Shown in pieces: positions 50,778 through 60,487 of a stretch of 64,000 nt of DNA. The stretch's first letter is position 1; every line of letters starts with the position of its first letter. A program made the translations under genes and the position numbers. This DNA comes from Hyphomicrobium sp. CS1GBMeth3. Its GTDB lineage: Bacteria > Pseudomonadota > Alphaproteobacteria > Rhizobiales > Hyphomicrobiaceae. A model generated the notes under the pieces. That model saw nothing but the letters and a program-made list of their open reading frames with translations, had not been told where the DNA came from and searched no databases. The stretch is taken from NCBI RefSeq assembly GCF_900117455.1, contig NZ_FPHO01000003.1:372001-436000 (forward strand). The letters are read 5' to 3'.

Positions 50778-53700
50778 GCGCTCCAACCCCTCCTGAACAC
50801 GCCATCTCGCGCGGCAATCTTTCGGCGTGGGCGGTTGCTCACCCGGCCCTCGTCCAGTTCCTCATCATCGTGTGCTCCGTCGCCGGGCTCGTGAGCTATT
50901 TCAACCTTGGCCGGGCCGAAGATCCGTCGTTTGCGATCAAGACGATGGTCGTCACAGCCGCATGGCCCGGTGCCACCGCCGAGGAAATGCAGGATCAGGT
51001 GGCCGACAAGCTCGAGAAGCGCCTGCAGGAGCTCGAGCTGTTCGACTTCGTGCGCACCTACACCCGCCCAGGCGTGACCGTCATCCAGGTGCAACTCAAG
51101 GACACGGCGCGTGGCAAGGAGGTCGAAGACTCCTGGTACCAGGTCCGCAAAAAGCTCGACGACAGCCGCCCCACGCTACCGCAGGGCGTACAGGGCCCAT
51201 TCTTCAATGACGAGTATGGAGACGTCTATTCGGCGGTCTACATGCTGTCGGGCTCCGACGTCTCGCTCGCCAAGCTCAAGGATTATGCGGAGATCGTCCG
51301 TCAGCGCCTGCTGCGGACTGACGGTGTTTCCAAAGTCGACATCGTCGGCGTGCGCGATCAGCGCATCTTCATCGAATTTAGTCACGCCAAGCTCGCAACC
51401 CTTGGCATCACGCCCCAGACGATTTTCGACAGCGTGGCACGGCAGAACGCCGTCACGCCGGCCGGCACCATCGAGACCAGCGCTGATCGTATCGACGTGC
51501 GGGTAACCGGTGCTTTCAAGGGCGAGGCCGCCATCGCGGAGGTACCGATCGAATCCGGCGGTGCCACGTTCCGGCTCGGCGATATCGCCACCGTCAAGCG
51601 CGACTACGAAGATCCACCCAGCAGCATAGTGCGCCACAACGGGACGGAAGCCGTCGGCGTCGTTGTTGCGGTGGCCAAGGGTGCCAACGTGCTCGAGCTC
51701 GGCGAGCGGCTCAAGGACGCGATCGCAGACGCCAGGACGCAGGTACCGACCGGCGCCGAGATCGACCAGATCACCGATCAGCCACACGTCGTCGAGGAGT
51801 CGGTCAGCGAGTTCCTGCGCTCGTTCATCGAGGCCCTCGCCATCGTGATGGCGGTCAGCTTCATTTCGCTCGGATGGCGCTCGGGTCTCGTGGTTGCCAC
51901 ATCGGTGCCGCTCGTGTTGGCGGTCGTCCTCGTCGTCATGAACGTGGCAGGACTCAATCTGGACCGCATCACGCTCGGCTCGCTCATCATCGCACTCGGC
52001 CTCCTGGTCGACGACGCGATCATCGCCGTCGAGATGATGGTCGTAAAAATGGAACAGGGCTGGAGCCGCATCCGGGCAGCGGCCTTCGCCTGGGATTCGA
52101 CCGCATTCCCCATGCTGACCGGCACGCTGGTGACGGCCGCCGGCTTTCTGCCCGTCGGCATCGCGCGCTCAACCGCTGGCGAATATGCCGGCAACATCTT
52201 CTGGATCGTCGGGCTCGCGCTCGTCGTCTCGTGGATCGTCGCCGTTTTCTTTACGCCCTATATCGGCGTCAAACTGCTGCCGAATCTCACCAAGCACGCA
52301 GCCTCACACGGAGCGCACGACATCTATGATACACGGCTCTACCGCGCTTTGCGCAGGGCCGTTGGCTGGTCCGTGCGGTTTCGCTGGGTCGTCATAGCGC
52401 TCACGCTCGGCGCGTTCGGCGCGTCCATCGCCGCCTTTACCCAAGTACAGCAGCAGTTCTTCCCAACCTCGTCGCGCCCCGAGCTCTTCATCGAGATCCG
52501 CATGCCGGAAGGCACCTCTATCGGCGTTACCGAAGCAGCGGCCAAAAAGGCAGAGGCCCTCATCAAGGACGACTCGGACCTCGACTATTACACCACCTAC
52601 ATTGGCGAAGGATCGCCACGCTTCTTTCTGGCATTGAACCCCGTGCTGCCGAACGAGAACTTCGCCCTGATCGTGATGATGACCAAGGGCGCGGAAGCCC
52701 GCGAGCGGCTGAAAGCCCGGCTCGACACGCTCGTCTCCGACAACGTCATTCCGGAAGCGCGGCTCAGGATAGACCGTCTGAACTTCGGGCCGCCGGTTGG
52801 TTTCCCCGTGCAGTTCCGCGTACTCGGACCGGACAGCGACAGCGTGCGGGCCGTCGCCGATCAGGTACGCACGGCCATGCGGGCCAATCCGAACACGCGC
52901 GACGTCCAGTTCGACTGGAACGAGCAAAAGAAATCAATCCGCCTGGAGGTCGATCAGGATCGTGCCCGCTCGCTCGGTCTCACGCCGCAGGACATCGCAC
53001 AGACGCTCGAGACGCTGCTCTCTGGCTATACGGTGACCGAATACAAGGAAGGTATCGAGCTCGTCCCTGTCGTGGCACGCGCCATTCCACAGGAACGCCT
53101 CGGGCTCGGCTCGTTCGCGGACCTTACCATTCCTACGCGGTCGGGCCAGGCGGTGCCGATCTCACAGGTGGCACGGGTGCACTACGAGTTCGAGGAGCCG
53201 ATCCTGTGGCGGCGCAATCGCGACGTCGTCCTGACAGTACGTTCGGACATTGCGCCTGACGTGCAAGCCCCGGACGTCACGGCTCAGATCCAGCCTGCTA
53301 TCGACGAGATCGCGGCTTCGCTGCCGCCCGGCATGCGGATCGAGGTCGGAGGCGCAGTCGAAGAAAGCGCGAAGGCAAACGCGGCGCTGTTCAAAATCTT
53401 TCCGCTGATGTTTCTCGCGATGCTGACCATTCTGATGCTGCAGCTTCACAGCTTCTCGACGCTCTTCCTGGTCTTCTCGACGGCGCCCCTCGGCCTCATC
53501 GGCGCAAGCTTCTCGCTGCTCGCGTTCGATGCTCCGTTCGGCTTCAACGCGCTCCTGGGGCTCATCGCGCTCGCCGGCATGATCATGCGTAACACCGTCA
53601 TCCTGGTCGACCAGATCGACGCCGACGTAGCGGCAGGCCTGCCGCGTTGGGATGCGATCATCGAATCGACGGTGCGCCGTTCTCGCCCCCTCGTACTGAC

Positions 53701-53938
53701 GGCACTGGCCGCCATCCTGGCCATGATCCCGCTGTCGCGCTCCGTCTTCTGGGGACCGATGGCGATCACGATGATGGGTGGCCTCCTAGTTGCCACGATC
53801 CTGACGCTGCTGTTCGTGCCAGCTCTTTATGCAGCGTGGTTCAGGGTGCGCCGACAGAAAGAAGACGCTCCTCTCTTGCTGCCGCCGGCCCGAGATCTGT
53901 CGGCCTCGCCCTCGCCTCCTGCACTCGCGGGCGCTTAG
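50774..53938 (+). CDS. RND efflux pump, inner membrane permease (AcrB/HAE1-like)
   Basis: 1054 residues with the twelve-helix, two-repeat RND layout. N-terminal helix HPALVQFLIIVCSVAGLVSY, then porter domains. The proton-relay aspartate pair is in LIIALGLLVDDAIIAVEMMV. Helix segments FMAVSFISLGWR-type follow, and the second half repeats the pattern (LFLVFSTAPLGLIGASFSLL, GFNALLGLIALAGMIMRNTV, where the second-half counterpart of DD is absent as expected). Probably exports hydrophobic drugs, solvents or metabolites; substrate unknown. Controlled by the divergent TetR gene. Confidence 0.93.
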   Translation: MSAPTPPEHAISRGNLSAWAVAHPALVQFLIIVCSVAGLVSYFNLGRAEDPSFAIKTMVVTAAWPGATAEEMQDQVADKLEKRLQELELFDFVRTYTRPGVTVIQVQLKDTARGKEVEDSWYQVRKKLDDSRPTLPQGVQGPFFNDEYGDVYSAVYMLSGSDVSLAKLKDYAEIVRQRLLRTDGVSKVDIVGVRDQRIFIEFSHAKLATLGITPQTIFDSVARQNAVTPAGTIETSADRIDVRVTGAFKGEAAIAEVPIESGGATFRLGDIATVKRDYEDPPSSIVRHNGTEAVGVVVAVAKGANVLELGERLKDAIADARTQVPTGAEIDQITDQPHVVEESVSEFLRSFIEALAIVMAVSFISLGWRSGLVVATSVPLVLAVVLVVMNVAGLNLDRITLGSLIIALGLLVDDAIIAVEMMVVKMEQGWSRIRAAAFAWDSTAFPMLTGTLVTAAGFLPVGIARSTAGEYAGNIFWIVGLALVVSWIVAVFFTPYIGVKLLPNLTKHAASHGAHDIYDTRLYRALRRAVGWSVRFRWVVIALTLGAFGASIAAFTQVQQQFFPTSSRPELFIEIRMPEGTSIGVTEAAAKKAEALIKDDSDLDYYTTYIGEGSPRFFLALNPVLPNENFALIVMMTKGAEARERLKARLDTLVSDNVIPEARLRIDRLNFGPPVGFPVQFRVLGPDSDSVRAVADQVRTAMRANPNTRDVQFDWNEQKKSIRLEVDQDRARSLGLTPQDIAQTLETLLSGYTVTEYKEGIELVPVVARAIPQERLGLGSFADLTIPTRSGQAVPISQVARVHYEFEEPILWRRNRDVVLTVRSDIAPDVQAPDVTAQIQPAIDEIAASLPPGMRIEVGGAVEESAKANAALFKIFPLMFLAMLTILMLQLHSFSTLFLVFSTAPLGLIGASFSLLAFDAPFGFNALLGLIALAGMIMRNTVILVDQIDADVAAGLPRWDAIIESTVRRSRPLVLTALAAILAMIPLSRSVFWGPMAITMMGGLLVATILTLLFVPALYAAWFRVRRQKEDAPLLLPPARDLSASPSPPALAGA

Positions 53939-53951
53939 CGCCTGGCGACAA

Positions 53952-53976
53952 GCGAAGCGGATATTCTCCGCTTCGC
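53952..53976 (+). terminator. Perfect 10-bp hairpin after the RND operon
   Basis: GCGAAGCGGA and TCCGCTTCGC with a 5-nt loop, 13 nt after the pump stop codon. It is followed by AAAAA rather than a T-run on the plus strand, so it is a strong hairpin but not a classical intrinsic terminator. Confidence 0.5.
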
Positions 53977-54095
53977 AAAAACGTTGGAGCCACAAGCGAA
54001 TACCTTCGATCGATAAAATTCGATCCGGTTGCTTCGGACCTCGTTGAGGCAAATCCGCTAGGCGTTGCCGCTCGTTCCCGCGGTCGCCTGACCCG

Positions 54096-54420
54096 ATGCT
54101 GGATTTCTTCACCCTCTATATCGTGATCGTGCTTATGTCGTTCGCCCTGGCCGGGATCTGGGGAACGATAATCTTCAGCTATCGGGATTTCCGGCCCGCA
54201 TATATTTGGCTGATCGCCTGTCTGTTCACGGGGCTCGGTGGGCTGGTGTTACCGGCCCAGCATTTGGACCCAAAGCCCCCTCCCGGCCGCGACCGGAAAC
54301 GGTCTTTGGCGCGCGCCGCGTCTATGGCCTTGCAGGCGGATGGCAAGTCGCCCTTGCCGCAACGGAGATCAGGATATCAGCCCTTCCCTTCGCCGCTGCT
54401 GGCACCCTCCACCGATGTTG
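54096..54420 (+). pseudogene. Fragment of an N-terminal membrane segment, possibly of a GGDEF protein
   Basis: The first ~55 codons (MLDFFTLYIVIVLMSFALAG, IWGTIIFSYRDFRPAYIWLI, ACLFTGLGGLVLPAQ) look like the paired N-terminal helices that precede GGDEF domains in many proteobacteria. After that the frame loses its character, while another frame (from about 54290) shows VFGARRVYGLAGGWQVALAA, the kind of segment expected next. So it appears frameshifted and then cut off before any catalytic domain. The family guess is weak; degeneration is better supported. Confidence 0.5.
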
Positions 54421-54870
54421 AGCTGACAGGCTGAGACTCGGGAAATTTCCAGCTTCCATCCAGAATCTCGGCCCGCGGGCGGTAGAGGCGCACCGTGTAA
54501 TTCCACCCCGCCATGATCGGCAGACAGTTCGGGATCTTGCCGTCGCAGCCACCGAACTGGATGTCGATCGCGCCATCGGTGCTCTTCTCGGCTGTAATGT
54601 TGTTGAGCGTGTAGGCATTGTACGGGTTCTTCTCGTAGTAGCCGTCCGCGTCATAGAGGCTGACGGACCAGAAGCCGTCGACCGGTACGTCTGTCACTTC
54701 GAGTTTGTAGACAGTTGTCCCATCGTTCTTCTTCGGCGTGATGTTGAGATAGATTGCGTCCTTCTCGGGATTGCCGCCCCAGGCGGCCGCACTCCCGATC
54801 AGGTGCCGTATCGGATCGACCTGATCCTTAGCACCAAACGCCTTCCTGAAGTCGGGCAGGGTCGAGCTGA
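54377..54870 (-). pseudogene. C-terminal fragment of a DUF1254/DUF1214 protein
   Basis: Residues after LPDFRKAFG match the C-terminal DUF1214 domain very well: DQVDPIRHLIGSAAAWGGNP, DAIYLNITPKKNDGTTVYKL, DGFWSVSLYDADGYYEKNPY, NAYTLNNITAEKSTDGAIDI, QFGGCDGKIPNCLPIMAGWN, YTVRLYRPRAEILDGSWKFP. The N-terminal DUF1254 half (normally 250+ residues) is missing: upstream of about 54870 the frame runs into sequence belonging to the MFS fragment on the other strand. It has no credible start codon. Confidence 0.75.
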
Positions 54871-54903
54871 GAATGAGAAGTGCGTCGCGCACCAACGCTC
54901 TCA

Positions 54904-55281
54904 ATGGCGCTGATCCTGCTCTTGCTCCGCGCCACCCTCTCGCAGGCGGATGCATCGATCCGATCGGCATACTTGACGGCAATCGTGGCCGAGTACGAGC
55001 GCCCTACCGCGGCGGCTATCACGTCGGTGTCGTCTCGCTTCGCGGCATCCGCCGGCCCAGCCGTGGGCGGCGCACTTCTCGCCACCTCGTTTCGCGGATG
55101 GCAGCTCGTCATCTGCGGCGCTCTGAAAATCGTCTACGACCTGTTGCTTCTCCTCGAGTTCCGGCACGTGAAACCGCCCAAGGACGCGAAGGACATGCGC
55201 GGTTCCACCGTTCCGCAGGGCAGCAGCCGCCCTTGGCCACCGGATTCGAATTCACTGCCGCGCTCGGCCGGAAATAACTGA
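54904..55281 (+). pseudogene. C-terminal fragment of an MFS transporter
   Basis: The frame shows the last part of a major facilitator: LLLRATLSQADASIRSAYLT, AIVAEYERPTAAAITSVSSR, FAASAGPAVGGALLATSFRG, WQLVICGALKIVYDLLLLLE, FRHVKPPKD. This matches helices 10-12 of a 12-helix carrier; the first nine helices are absent. It begins at the junction with the DUF1214 fragment. The tail after VKPPKD is unrelated. Confidence 0.7.
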
Positions 55282-55460
55282 TGGTGGCGCGTGTTTTTGC
55301 GTTCTGAGAGGAACCGAGCTCGAGGCTGGATTGATACAAACAGTCTATCGGTGTAGTATCATTGAACACTGAAGACCTCCGATCTGATGAGATCGGTGGC
55401 CGTACTCGGTTTCGCCCCTACGAACGTGACTGCTCAAACGAGTGGCTGAGGGGACTGGAT

Positions 55461-56252
55461 ATGACGAGTCGGAAGTCAGACATCACTGATGTCGTAAACC
55501 TCGCCCACCCGCATGTCCGTCGGATTGATCCGACGGATCTCGTAGAAGCCTTGACCAAAGGCTTCGACGACTTCATCGCCATGCCGACCTTTTCGTTCTT
55601 TCTTGTCATCGTTTACCCTGTCATCGGCCTCATCCTGTTCTGGCTGACGTTCGGCCTCGACATGATGCAGCTGGTTCTTCCACTCATGACGGGCTTCGCA
55701 TTGATAGGCCCACTGGCTGCGATCGGGCTCTATGAATTGAGCCGGCGCCGCGAGCAGGGTCTCGACATCTCTCTCGCCGCTTTGCAGGACATCCATTTCC
55801 CGTGCATTCGGGGGATTGTTGCACTCGGTATCGTGCTCCTGGGGTTATTCTTCTTCTGGCTGGTTGCAGCAATGGAAGTCTACCGCCTGAGTTTCGGCGA
55901 CTGGGTACCGCCCTCATTTGCGGAGTTTGCTGCCCAGGTTCTCACGACACCTGCCGGCTGGACGCTGATCGTCGTTGGCTGCTTCGTCGGTTTGATCTTT
56001 GGCATCGTGGCGTTTTCCATCAGCGTCGTGTCTATCCCGCTGCTTCTGGATCACGACGTCGACTTTGCAACCGCCGTTGAAACGTCGGTAAGAGCGGTAC
56101 TTGAGAATCCGCGCACCATGGCGATGTGGGCTCTCATCGTTGCAGGCGCTCTGTTGGTCGGGTCGCTGCCGTTTCTTGTCGGTCTTGTTATCGTATTCCC
56201 GATACTCGGGCATTCGACGTGGCATCTCTATCGTGCGGTTGTCGAAGCATGA
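55461..56252 (+). CDS. DUF2189 multi-helix membrane protein (copy 1)
   Basis: 263 residues from the ATG at 55461, chosen for GAGGGG 8 nt upstream. N-terminal cytoplasmic ~50 residues with RRIDPTDLVEALTKGFDDFI, then six helices: FFLVIVYPVIGLILFWLTFG, LPLMTGFALIGPLAAIGLYE followed by LSRRREQGLD, then GIVALGIVLLGLFFFWLVAA and others, ending LGHSTWHLYRAVVEA. The family is often encoded beside cytochrome oxidase genes, here 83 nt before subunit II. A role in oxidase assembly or stress is possible but unproved. Paralogue at 60891-61814. Confidence 0.88.
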   Translation: MTSRKSDITDVVNLAHPHVRRIDPTDLVEALTKGFDDFIAMPTFSFFLVIVYPVIGLILFWLTFGLDMMQLVLPLMTGFALIGPLAAIGLYELSRRREQGLDISLAALQDIHFPCIRGIVALGIVLLGLFFFWLVAAMEVYRLSFGDWVPPSFAEFAAQVLTTPAGWTLIVVGCFVGLIFGIVAFSISVVSIPLLLDHDVDFATAVETSVRAVLENPRTMAMWALIVAGALLVGSLPFLVGLVIVFPILGHSTWHLYRAVVEA

Positions 56253-56335
56253 CACTGCACCCTGAAAAAATCGGAGACGAAGCAAGAGCCTTTTAGCCCG
56301 CTTTGTCGGGCACCGAGAGGCAAGGATGAAACCGA

Positions 56336-57205
56336 ATGACTATAGCGCTGGTATTGATATTGGTCGTTGTCGGCTCGGTGCTGTTCCATGTCTGGAGCCC
56401 GTGGTGGTGGACGCCGATCGCCTCGAACTGGCGCTATATCGATGACACGATCCTGATCACGTTCTGGATCACCGGGATCGTGTTCGTCGCCGTCGTTCTG
56501 TTCATGGCGTACTGTCTCATCCGTTTTCGCCACCGGCCCGGTCAGAAGGCCATTTACGAACCCGAGAACAAGAAGCTCGAGTGGGGGCTCACCATCGCCA
56601 CGGGCGTGGGCGTCGCAGCCATGCTCGCCCCTGGCCTTTTCGTGTGGAACCAGTTCATAACCGTGCCGGAAGATGCGACGGAGGTCGAAGCGCTCGGCCA
56701 GCAATGGCAATGGAGCTACCGCCTGCCCGGCAAGGATGGCCGGCTCGGCATGTCCGGGACGCACAACGTCAGCACCGATAACCCGCTGGGACTCAGCTCG
56801 CATGATCCCAACGCCAAAGATGACATTGTGATCGAAGGTGCCGACCTGCACCTGGAAATCGACAAGCCCGTGAAGCTTTTGATGCGGTCTGTCGACGTGA
56901 TCCACAATTTCTACGTCCCTGAGTTCAGGACCAAGATGGATATCGTGCCTGGGATGGTGACCTACGTTTGGTTTACGCCGACCAGGACCGGGACATTCGA
57001 GGTTTTCTGCGCCGAGTTCTGCGGCACTGCACACTACGCCATGCGCGGCAAGGTGGTTGTCGACACCGAGGCGGACTACCAGACGTGGCTCAGTCAGCAA
57101 AAGACGTTCGAGAGCCTGACGGCGGAAGCCGCGCATACCAAGACCGCGGCCGTTGGCGAAGAGCCAATGGACCAAGGCGAAAAAACAACGGGAGCGAAAC
57201 GGTGA
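56336..57205 (+). CDS. ctaC: Cytochrome c oxidase subunit II
   Basis: 289 residues. Two membrane helices (IALVLILVVVGSVLFHVWSP and ILITFWITGIVFVAVVLFMA) are followed by the CuA cupredoxin domain: the aromatic stretch EALGQQWQWSYRLP, the first His in DVIHNFYVPEFRTKMDIVPG, and the CuA loop FCAEFCGTAHYAMRG (C-x3-C-x3-H-x2-M). All CuA ligands are present, so it oxidises cytochrome c, not quinol. The Glu/Lys-rich C-terminal tail is extra. First structural gene of the operon. Confidence 0.95.
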   Translation: MTIALVLILVVVGSVLFHVWSPWWWTPIASNWRYIDDTILITFWITGIVFVAVVLFMAYCLIRFRHRPGQKAIYEPENKKLEWGLTIATGVGVAAMLAPGLFVWNQFITVPEDATEVEALGQQWQWSYRLPGKDGRLGMSGTHNVSTDNPLGLSSHDPNAKDDIVIEGADLHLEIDKPVKLLMRSVDVIHNFYVPEFRTKMDIVPGMVTYVWFTPTRTGTFEVFCAEFCGTAHYAMRGKVVVDTEADYQTWLSQQKTFESLTAEAAHTKTAAVGEEPMDQGEKTTGAKR

Positions 57206-57252
57206 GATTTCAATGACGTAAGTCTCACCACCAAACGCGAGGAGGCATTCTG

Positions 57253-59016
57253 ATGGCCGACGTCGCACGTGGCGCATACGAAGGTATCCGTCCCGCCGAG
57301 GTGCCGGAGGTCGAGCTTTATCACCCCAAGAGTTGGTGGACGACCTACGTCTTCTCGCAGGATGCCAAGGTCATCGCGATCCAGTACGCGACCACGGCAA
57401 TGGCTATCGGCCTCGTAGCTCTCGTTCTGTCGTGGCTGATGCGCATCCAGCTCGCCTACCCCGGCGTGCTTCCGTTCATCGATGCGCACTTTTACTATCA
57501 GATGATCACCATGCACGGAATGATCATGGTGATCTACCTGCTCACGGCGCTGTTCCTAGGCGGCTTCGGCAACTACCTCATCCCCTTGATGGTGGGGGCG
57601 AGGGACATGTCGTTTCCCTATGTCAACATGCTGAGCTATTGGATCTACTTGCTCGCAGTGCTCGTCCTGGTGGCGAGCTTTTTCGTGCCGGGAGGGCCGA
57701 CGGGCGCCGGCTGGACGCTCTATCCGCCACAAGCAATCCTCGCCGGGACTCCAGGCGGACAGGAGTGGGGCATCATCCTGATGCTCTCGTCGCTCATTCT
57801 GTTCATCATCGGCTTCACCATGGGCGGCCTCAACTACGTCGTGACCGTGCTCCAGGGGCGTGCGCGCGGAATGACGCTAATGCGCATGCCGCTGACCGTG
57901 TGGGGAATCTTCACGGCAACTGTGATGGCGCTCCTTGCATTTCCTGCTCTGTTCGTCGGCGCGGTGATGATGTTGTTCGACAGGCTTCTCGGCACCAGCT
58001 TCTTCATGCCGGCCATTGCGCAGATGGGAGAGCAACTGAACACCAGCGGCGGCACGCCCATCCTGTTCCAGCATCTCTTCTGGTTCTTCGGGCATCCAGA
58101 GGTCTACATCGTGGCATTGCCGGCCTTCGGTATCGTATCCGACCTGATCGCCACGCACGCCCGCCGCAACATATTTGGCTATCGCATGATGGTGTGGGCC
58201 ATCGTCGCCATCGGCGCCTTGAGCTTCATCGTCTGGGCGCATCACATGTACGTCAGTGGCATGGATCCCTATTTCGGCTTCTTCTTCGCCACGACCACGC
58301 TCATCATCGCCATTCCGACGGCCATCAAAGTCTACAACTGGGTGCTGACGCTATGGCGCGCCGACATCCACCTCACGATACCGCTATTGTTCGCCGTGGC
58401 GTTCATCGTCACGTTCGTTAACGGCGGCATTACGGGTCTTTTCCTGGGCAACGTGGTCGTGGACGTGCCGCTCTCGGACACCATGTTCGTCGTCGCGCAC
58501 TTCCATATGGTGATGGGTGTGGCGCCCATCCTCGTCGTGTTTGGGGCGATCTACCACTGGTATCCGAAAATCACGGGGCGCATGCTGAACAATGCGCTCG
58601 GGCACATTCATTTCTGGGTCACCTTCGTCGGCGCCTATGCCATCTTCTTTCCTATGCACTACGTGGGCCTCATGGGCGTGCCGCGCCGCTACTTCGAGAT
58701 CGGCGAGACGGCGTCCAACCTGCAGTCCGCCGTGGAGCTCAACCAATTCATCACCCTTGCGGCATTGATCGTGGGCGCCGCGCAGATGGTGTTCTTGTTC
58801 AATCTCATCTGGAGCTACTTCTATGGCAAGCCCGCGGGCGGAAATCCGTGGCGCGCGACGACGCTCGAATGGCAGACGCCGGAGACGCCACCGCCGCACG
58901 GCAATTGGGGCAAAGAGTTACCGGTCGTCTATCGCTGGGCCTATGACTACAGCGTGCCGGGTGCGCCAGAGGATTTCATTCCCCAGAATCAGCCACCCGC
59001 TCCTCAGGCCGCATAG
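57253..59016 (+). CDS. ctaD: Cytochrome c oxidase subunit I
   Basis: 587 residues, GAGGAGG before the ATG. Twelve helices. Haem and copper ligands visible: MITMHGMIMVIYLLTA (low-spin haem His), FFGHPEVYIVALPAFG (CuB His, the A1-type Glu and the Tyr cross-linked to His), WAHHMYVSGMDPYFG (two CuB His), VVAHFHMVMG (haem His residues). K-channel Lys in IPTAIKVYNW and D-channel Asp in GARDMSFPYVNMLSYW are there. An A1-type proton-pumping haem-copper oxidase. Confidence 0.96.
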   Translation: MADVARGAYEGIRPAEVPEVELYHPKSWWTTYVFSQDAKVIAIQYATTAMAIGLVALVLSWLMRIQLAYPGVLPFIDAHFYYQMITMHGMIMVIYLLTALFLGGFGNYLIPLMVGARDMSFPYVNMLSYWIYLLAVLVLVASFFVPGGPTGAGWTLYPPQAILAGTPGGQEWGIILMLSSLILFIIGFTMGGLNYVVTVLQGRARGMTLMRMPLTVWGIFTATVMALLAFPALFVGAVMMLFDRLLGTSFFMPAIAQMGEQLNTSGGTPILFQHLFWFFGHPEVYIVALPAFGIVSDLIATHARRNIFGYRMMVWAIVAIGALSFIVWAHHMYVSGMDPYFGFFFATTTLIIAIPTAIKVYNWVLTLWRADIHLTIPLLFAVAFIVTFVNGGITGLFLGNVVVDVPLSDTMFVVAHFHMVMGVAPILVVFGAIYHWYPKITGRMLNNALGHIHFWVTFVGAYAIFFPMHYVGLMGVPRRYFEIGETASNLQSAVELNQFITLAALIVGAAQMVFLFNLIWSYFYGKPAGGNPWRATTLEWQTPETPPPHGNWGKELPVVYRWAYDYSVPGAPEDFIPQNQPPAPQAA

Positions 59017-59027
59017 GAGGAGCCCGA

Positions 59028-59741
59028 ATGAGCATCACCCTCCTCTTCGTGGCAGTCGCGGGCGCCGTAGCCTTCTGGTGGCTGTGGCACCAGGGCTTGT
59101 TCGGCAAGCCCTGGCTCGAGGAGGGTGCGCCAAGCGACCTACGAGGTATGAGCACTACATCTCTGCCGCCTGCGAAAGTCGGGCTCTGGGCCTTTCTTGC
59201 CATCGTCAGCGCGCTTTTCGTGCTGTTGATCAGCGCCTACACCATGCGAATGCCGATCGGCGACTGGCTGCCTCTTCCCCTGCCGAGGATCTTGTGGTTC
59301 AGCACGGCCATGTTGGTCCTGGGCAGCATCGCGCTCTACGCGGCAGAGCGTTCCGCGCGCCAGGGGTGGATTGAGGGCATGAGAGCCGGCGTGCTGGCAG
59401 GCGGCGGCACAACCCTCCTCTTTCTCATTGGACAGCTTCTGGCATGGCGGCAATTGATGTCCGAGGGCTATTTCCTGTCGGCAAACCCCGCTAACGCCTT
59501 CTTCTATTTGATGACCGCACTGCACGGGCTGCATGTGGCAGGCGGGCTCGTGGCGTTGGGGCGGACGACGGCCAGAGTATGGGTCGACGACGATCAGGTG
59601 GAGATGCGCGAAGCATCGCTGAGCGTCGAGCTCTGCGCCACGTACTGGCACTTTCTGCTCTTTGTCTGGCTCGTCCTTTTCTTCCTCTTGGCAGGCTGGG
59701 GAGGCGAATTCCTCGCCATTTGTCGCCAACTGCTCACCTAG
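59028..59741 (+). CDS. Cytochrome c oxidase subunit III-like protein (first of two)
   Basis: 237 residues, AGGAGG before the ATG. Seven helices; the oxidase subunit III fold is seen in KVGLWAFLAIVSALFVLLIS, LPRILWFSTAMLVLGSIALY, GYFLSANPANAFFYLMTALH, GLHVAGGLVALGRTTARVWV and CATYWHFLLFVWLVLFFLLA. An extra N-terminal helix (ITLLFVAVAGAVAFWWLWHQ) is unusual. It differs clearly from the next subunit III, so the operon has two non-identical III subunits. Confidence 0.88.
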   Translation: MSITLLFVAVAGAVAFWWLWHQGLFGKPWLEEGAPSDLRGMSTTSLPPAKVGLWAFLAIVSALFVLLISAYTMRMPIGDWLPLPLPRILWFSTAMLVLGSIALYAAERSARQGWIEGMRAGVLAGGGTTLLFLIGQLLAWRQLMSEGYFLSANPANAFFYLMTALHGLHVAGGLVALGRTTARVWVDDDQVEMREASLSVELCATYWHFLLFVWLVLFFLLAGWGGEFLAICRQLLT

Positions 59742-59756
59742 TCGAGGGTCGCCGCG

Positions 59757-60479
59757 ATGGTCGAAACAGCGTTGAGCAATACAAAGATCGACGGAGCACA
59801 GCTAAGCGGCTGGCAAGGCGTTGCCTCCGATTGGTCTTCGGACCAGCGAGCGTTCAAGAACGTCTCCTGGGGGAAGGCTATGATGTGGATCTTCCTCTTG
59901 AGCGATACGTTTGTCTTCAGCTGCTTCCTCATCGCCTACATGACGGCACGCATGTCGACGGTCGTTCCGTGGCCAAATGCGAGCGAGGTCTTTGCCCTGC
60001 AGATAGGCGGAGAGAACTTCCCCCTCCTCCTCATCGCCATCATGACCTTTGTCCTCATTAGCAGCAGCGGAACGATGGCAATGGCCGTCAACTACGGCTA
60101 TCGCCATGACCGCAAAAAGACAGCCATTCTAATGCTGGTGACGGCGGCTTTCGGCGCGACGTTTGTCGGCATGCAAGCCTTCGAATGGACGAAGCTGATC
60201 ATGGAGGGTGTGCGGCCTTGGGAGAACCCCTGGGGTGCGGCTCAGTTCGGCTCATCCTTCTTCATGATCACGGGCTTTCACGGCACGCACGTCACATTCG
60301 GCGTAATTTTCCTGCTCATCATCGCCCGCAAGGTCTGGCGCGGCGATTATGACGTCGGTGCTCGGGGATTCTTTACGAGCCGCAAGGGCAACTACGAGAG
60401 CGTCGAGATCATGGGTCTTTATTGGCACTTCGTCGATCTCGTGTGGGTGTTCATCTTCGCCCTGTTCTATTTGTGGTGA
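59757..60479 (+). CDS. Cytochrome c oxidase subunit III (second)
   Basis: 240 residues, 15 nt after the preceding stop. Helices and motifs: GKAMMWIFLLSDTFVFSCFL, NFPLLLIAIMTFVLISSSGT, MLVTAAFGATFVGMQAFEWT, FFMITGFHGTHVTFGVIFLL, and SVEIMGLYWHFVDLVWVFIF. The GFHGTHV and YWHFVDLVWV blocks are standard subunit III. It lacks the extra N-terminal helix of the previous protein. Which of the two associates with subunit I, or both, is unknown. Confidence 0.9.
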   Translation: MVETALSNTKIDGAQLSGWQGVASDWSSDQRAFKNVSWGKAMMWIFLLSDTFVFSCFLIAYMTARMSTVVPWPNASEVFALQIGGENFPLLLIAIMTFVLISSSGTMAMAVNYGYRHDRKKTAILMLVTAAFGATFVGMQAFEWTKLIMEGVRPWENPWGAAQFGSSFFMITGFHGTHVTFGVIFLLIIARKVWRGDYDVGARGFFTSRKGNYESVEIMGLYWHFVDLVWVFIFALFYLW

Positions 60480-60487
60480 GAGGCAGC

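Noticed and set aside
54904-55281. MFS fragment as a genuine small membrane protein
   Set aside because: It matches only the final helices of a 12-helix carrier and starts at a junction with another truncated gene.
56296-56311. Hairpin GCCCG-N6-CGGGC before cytochrome oxidase subunit II as a terminator
   Set aside because: Only 5 bp, no T-run, and it lies where the oxidase leader should be.
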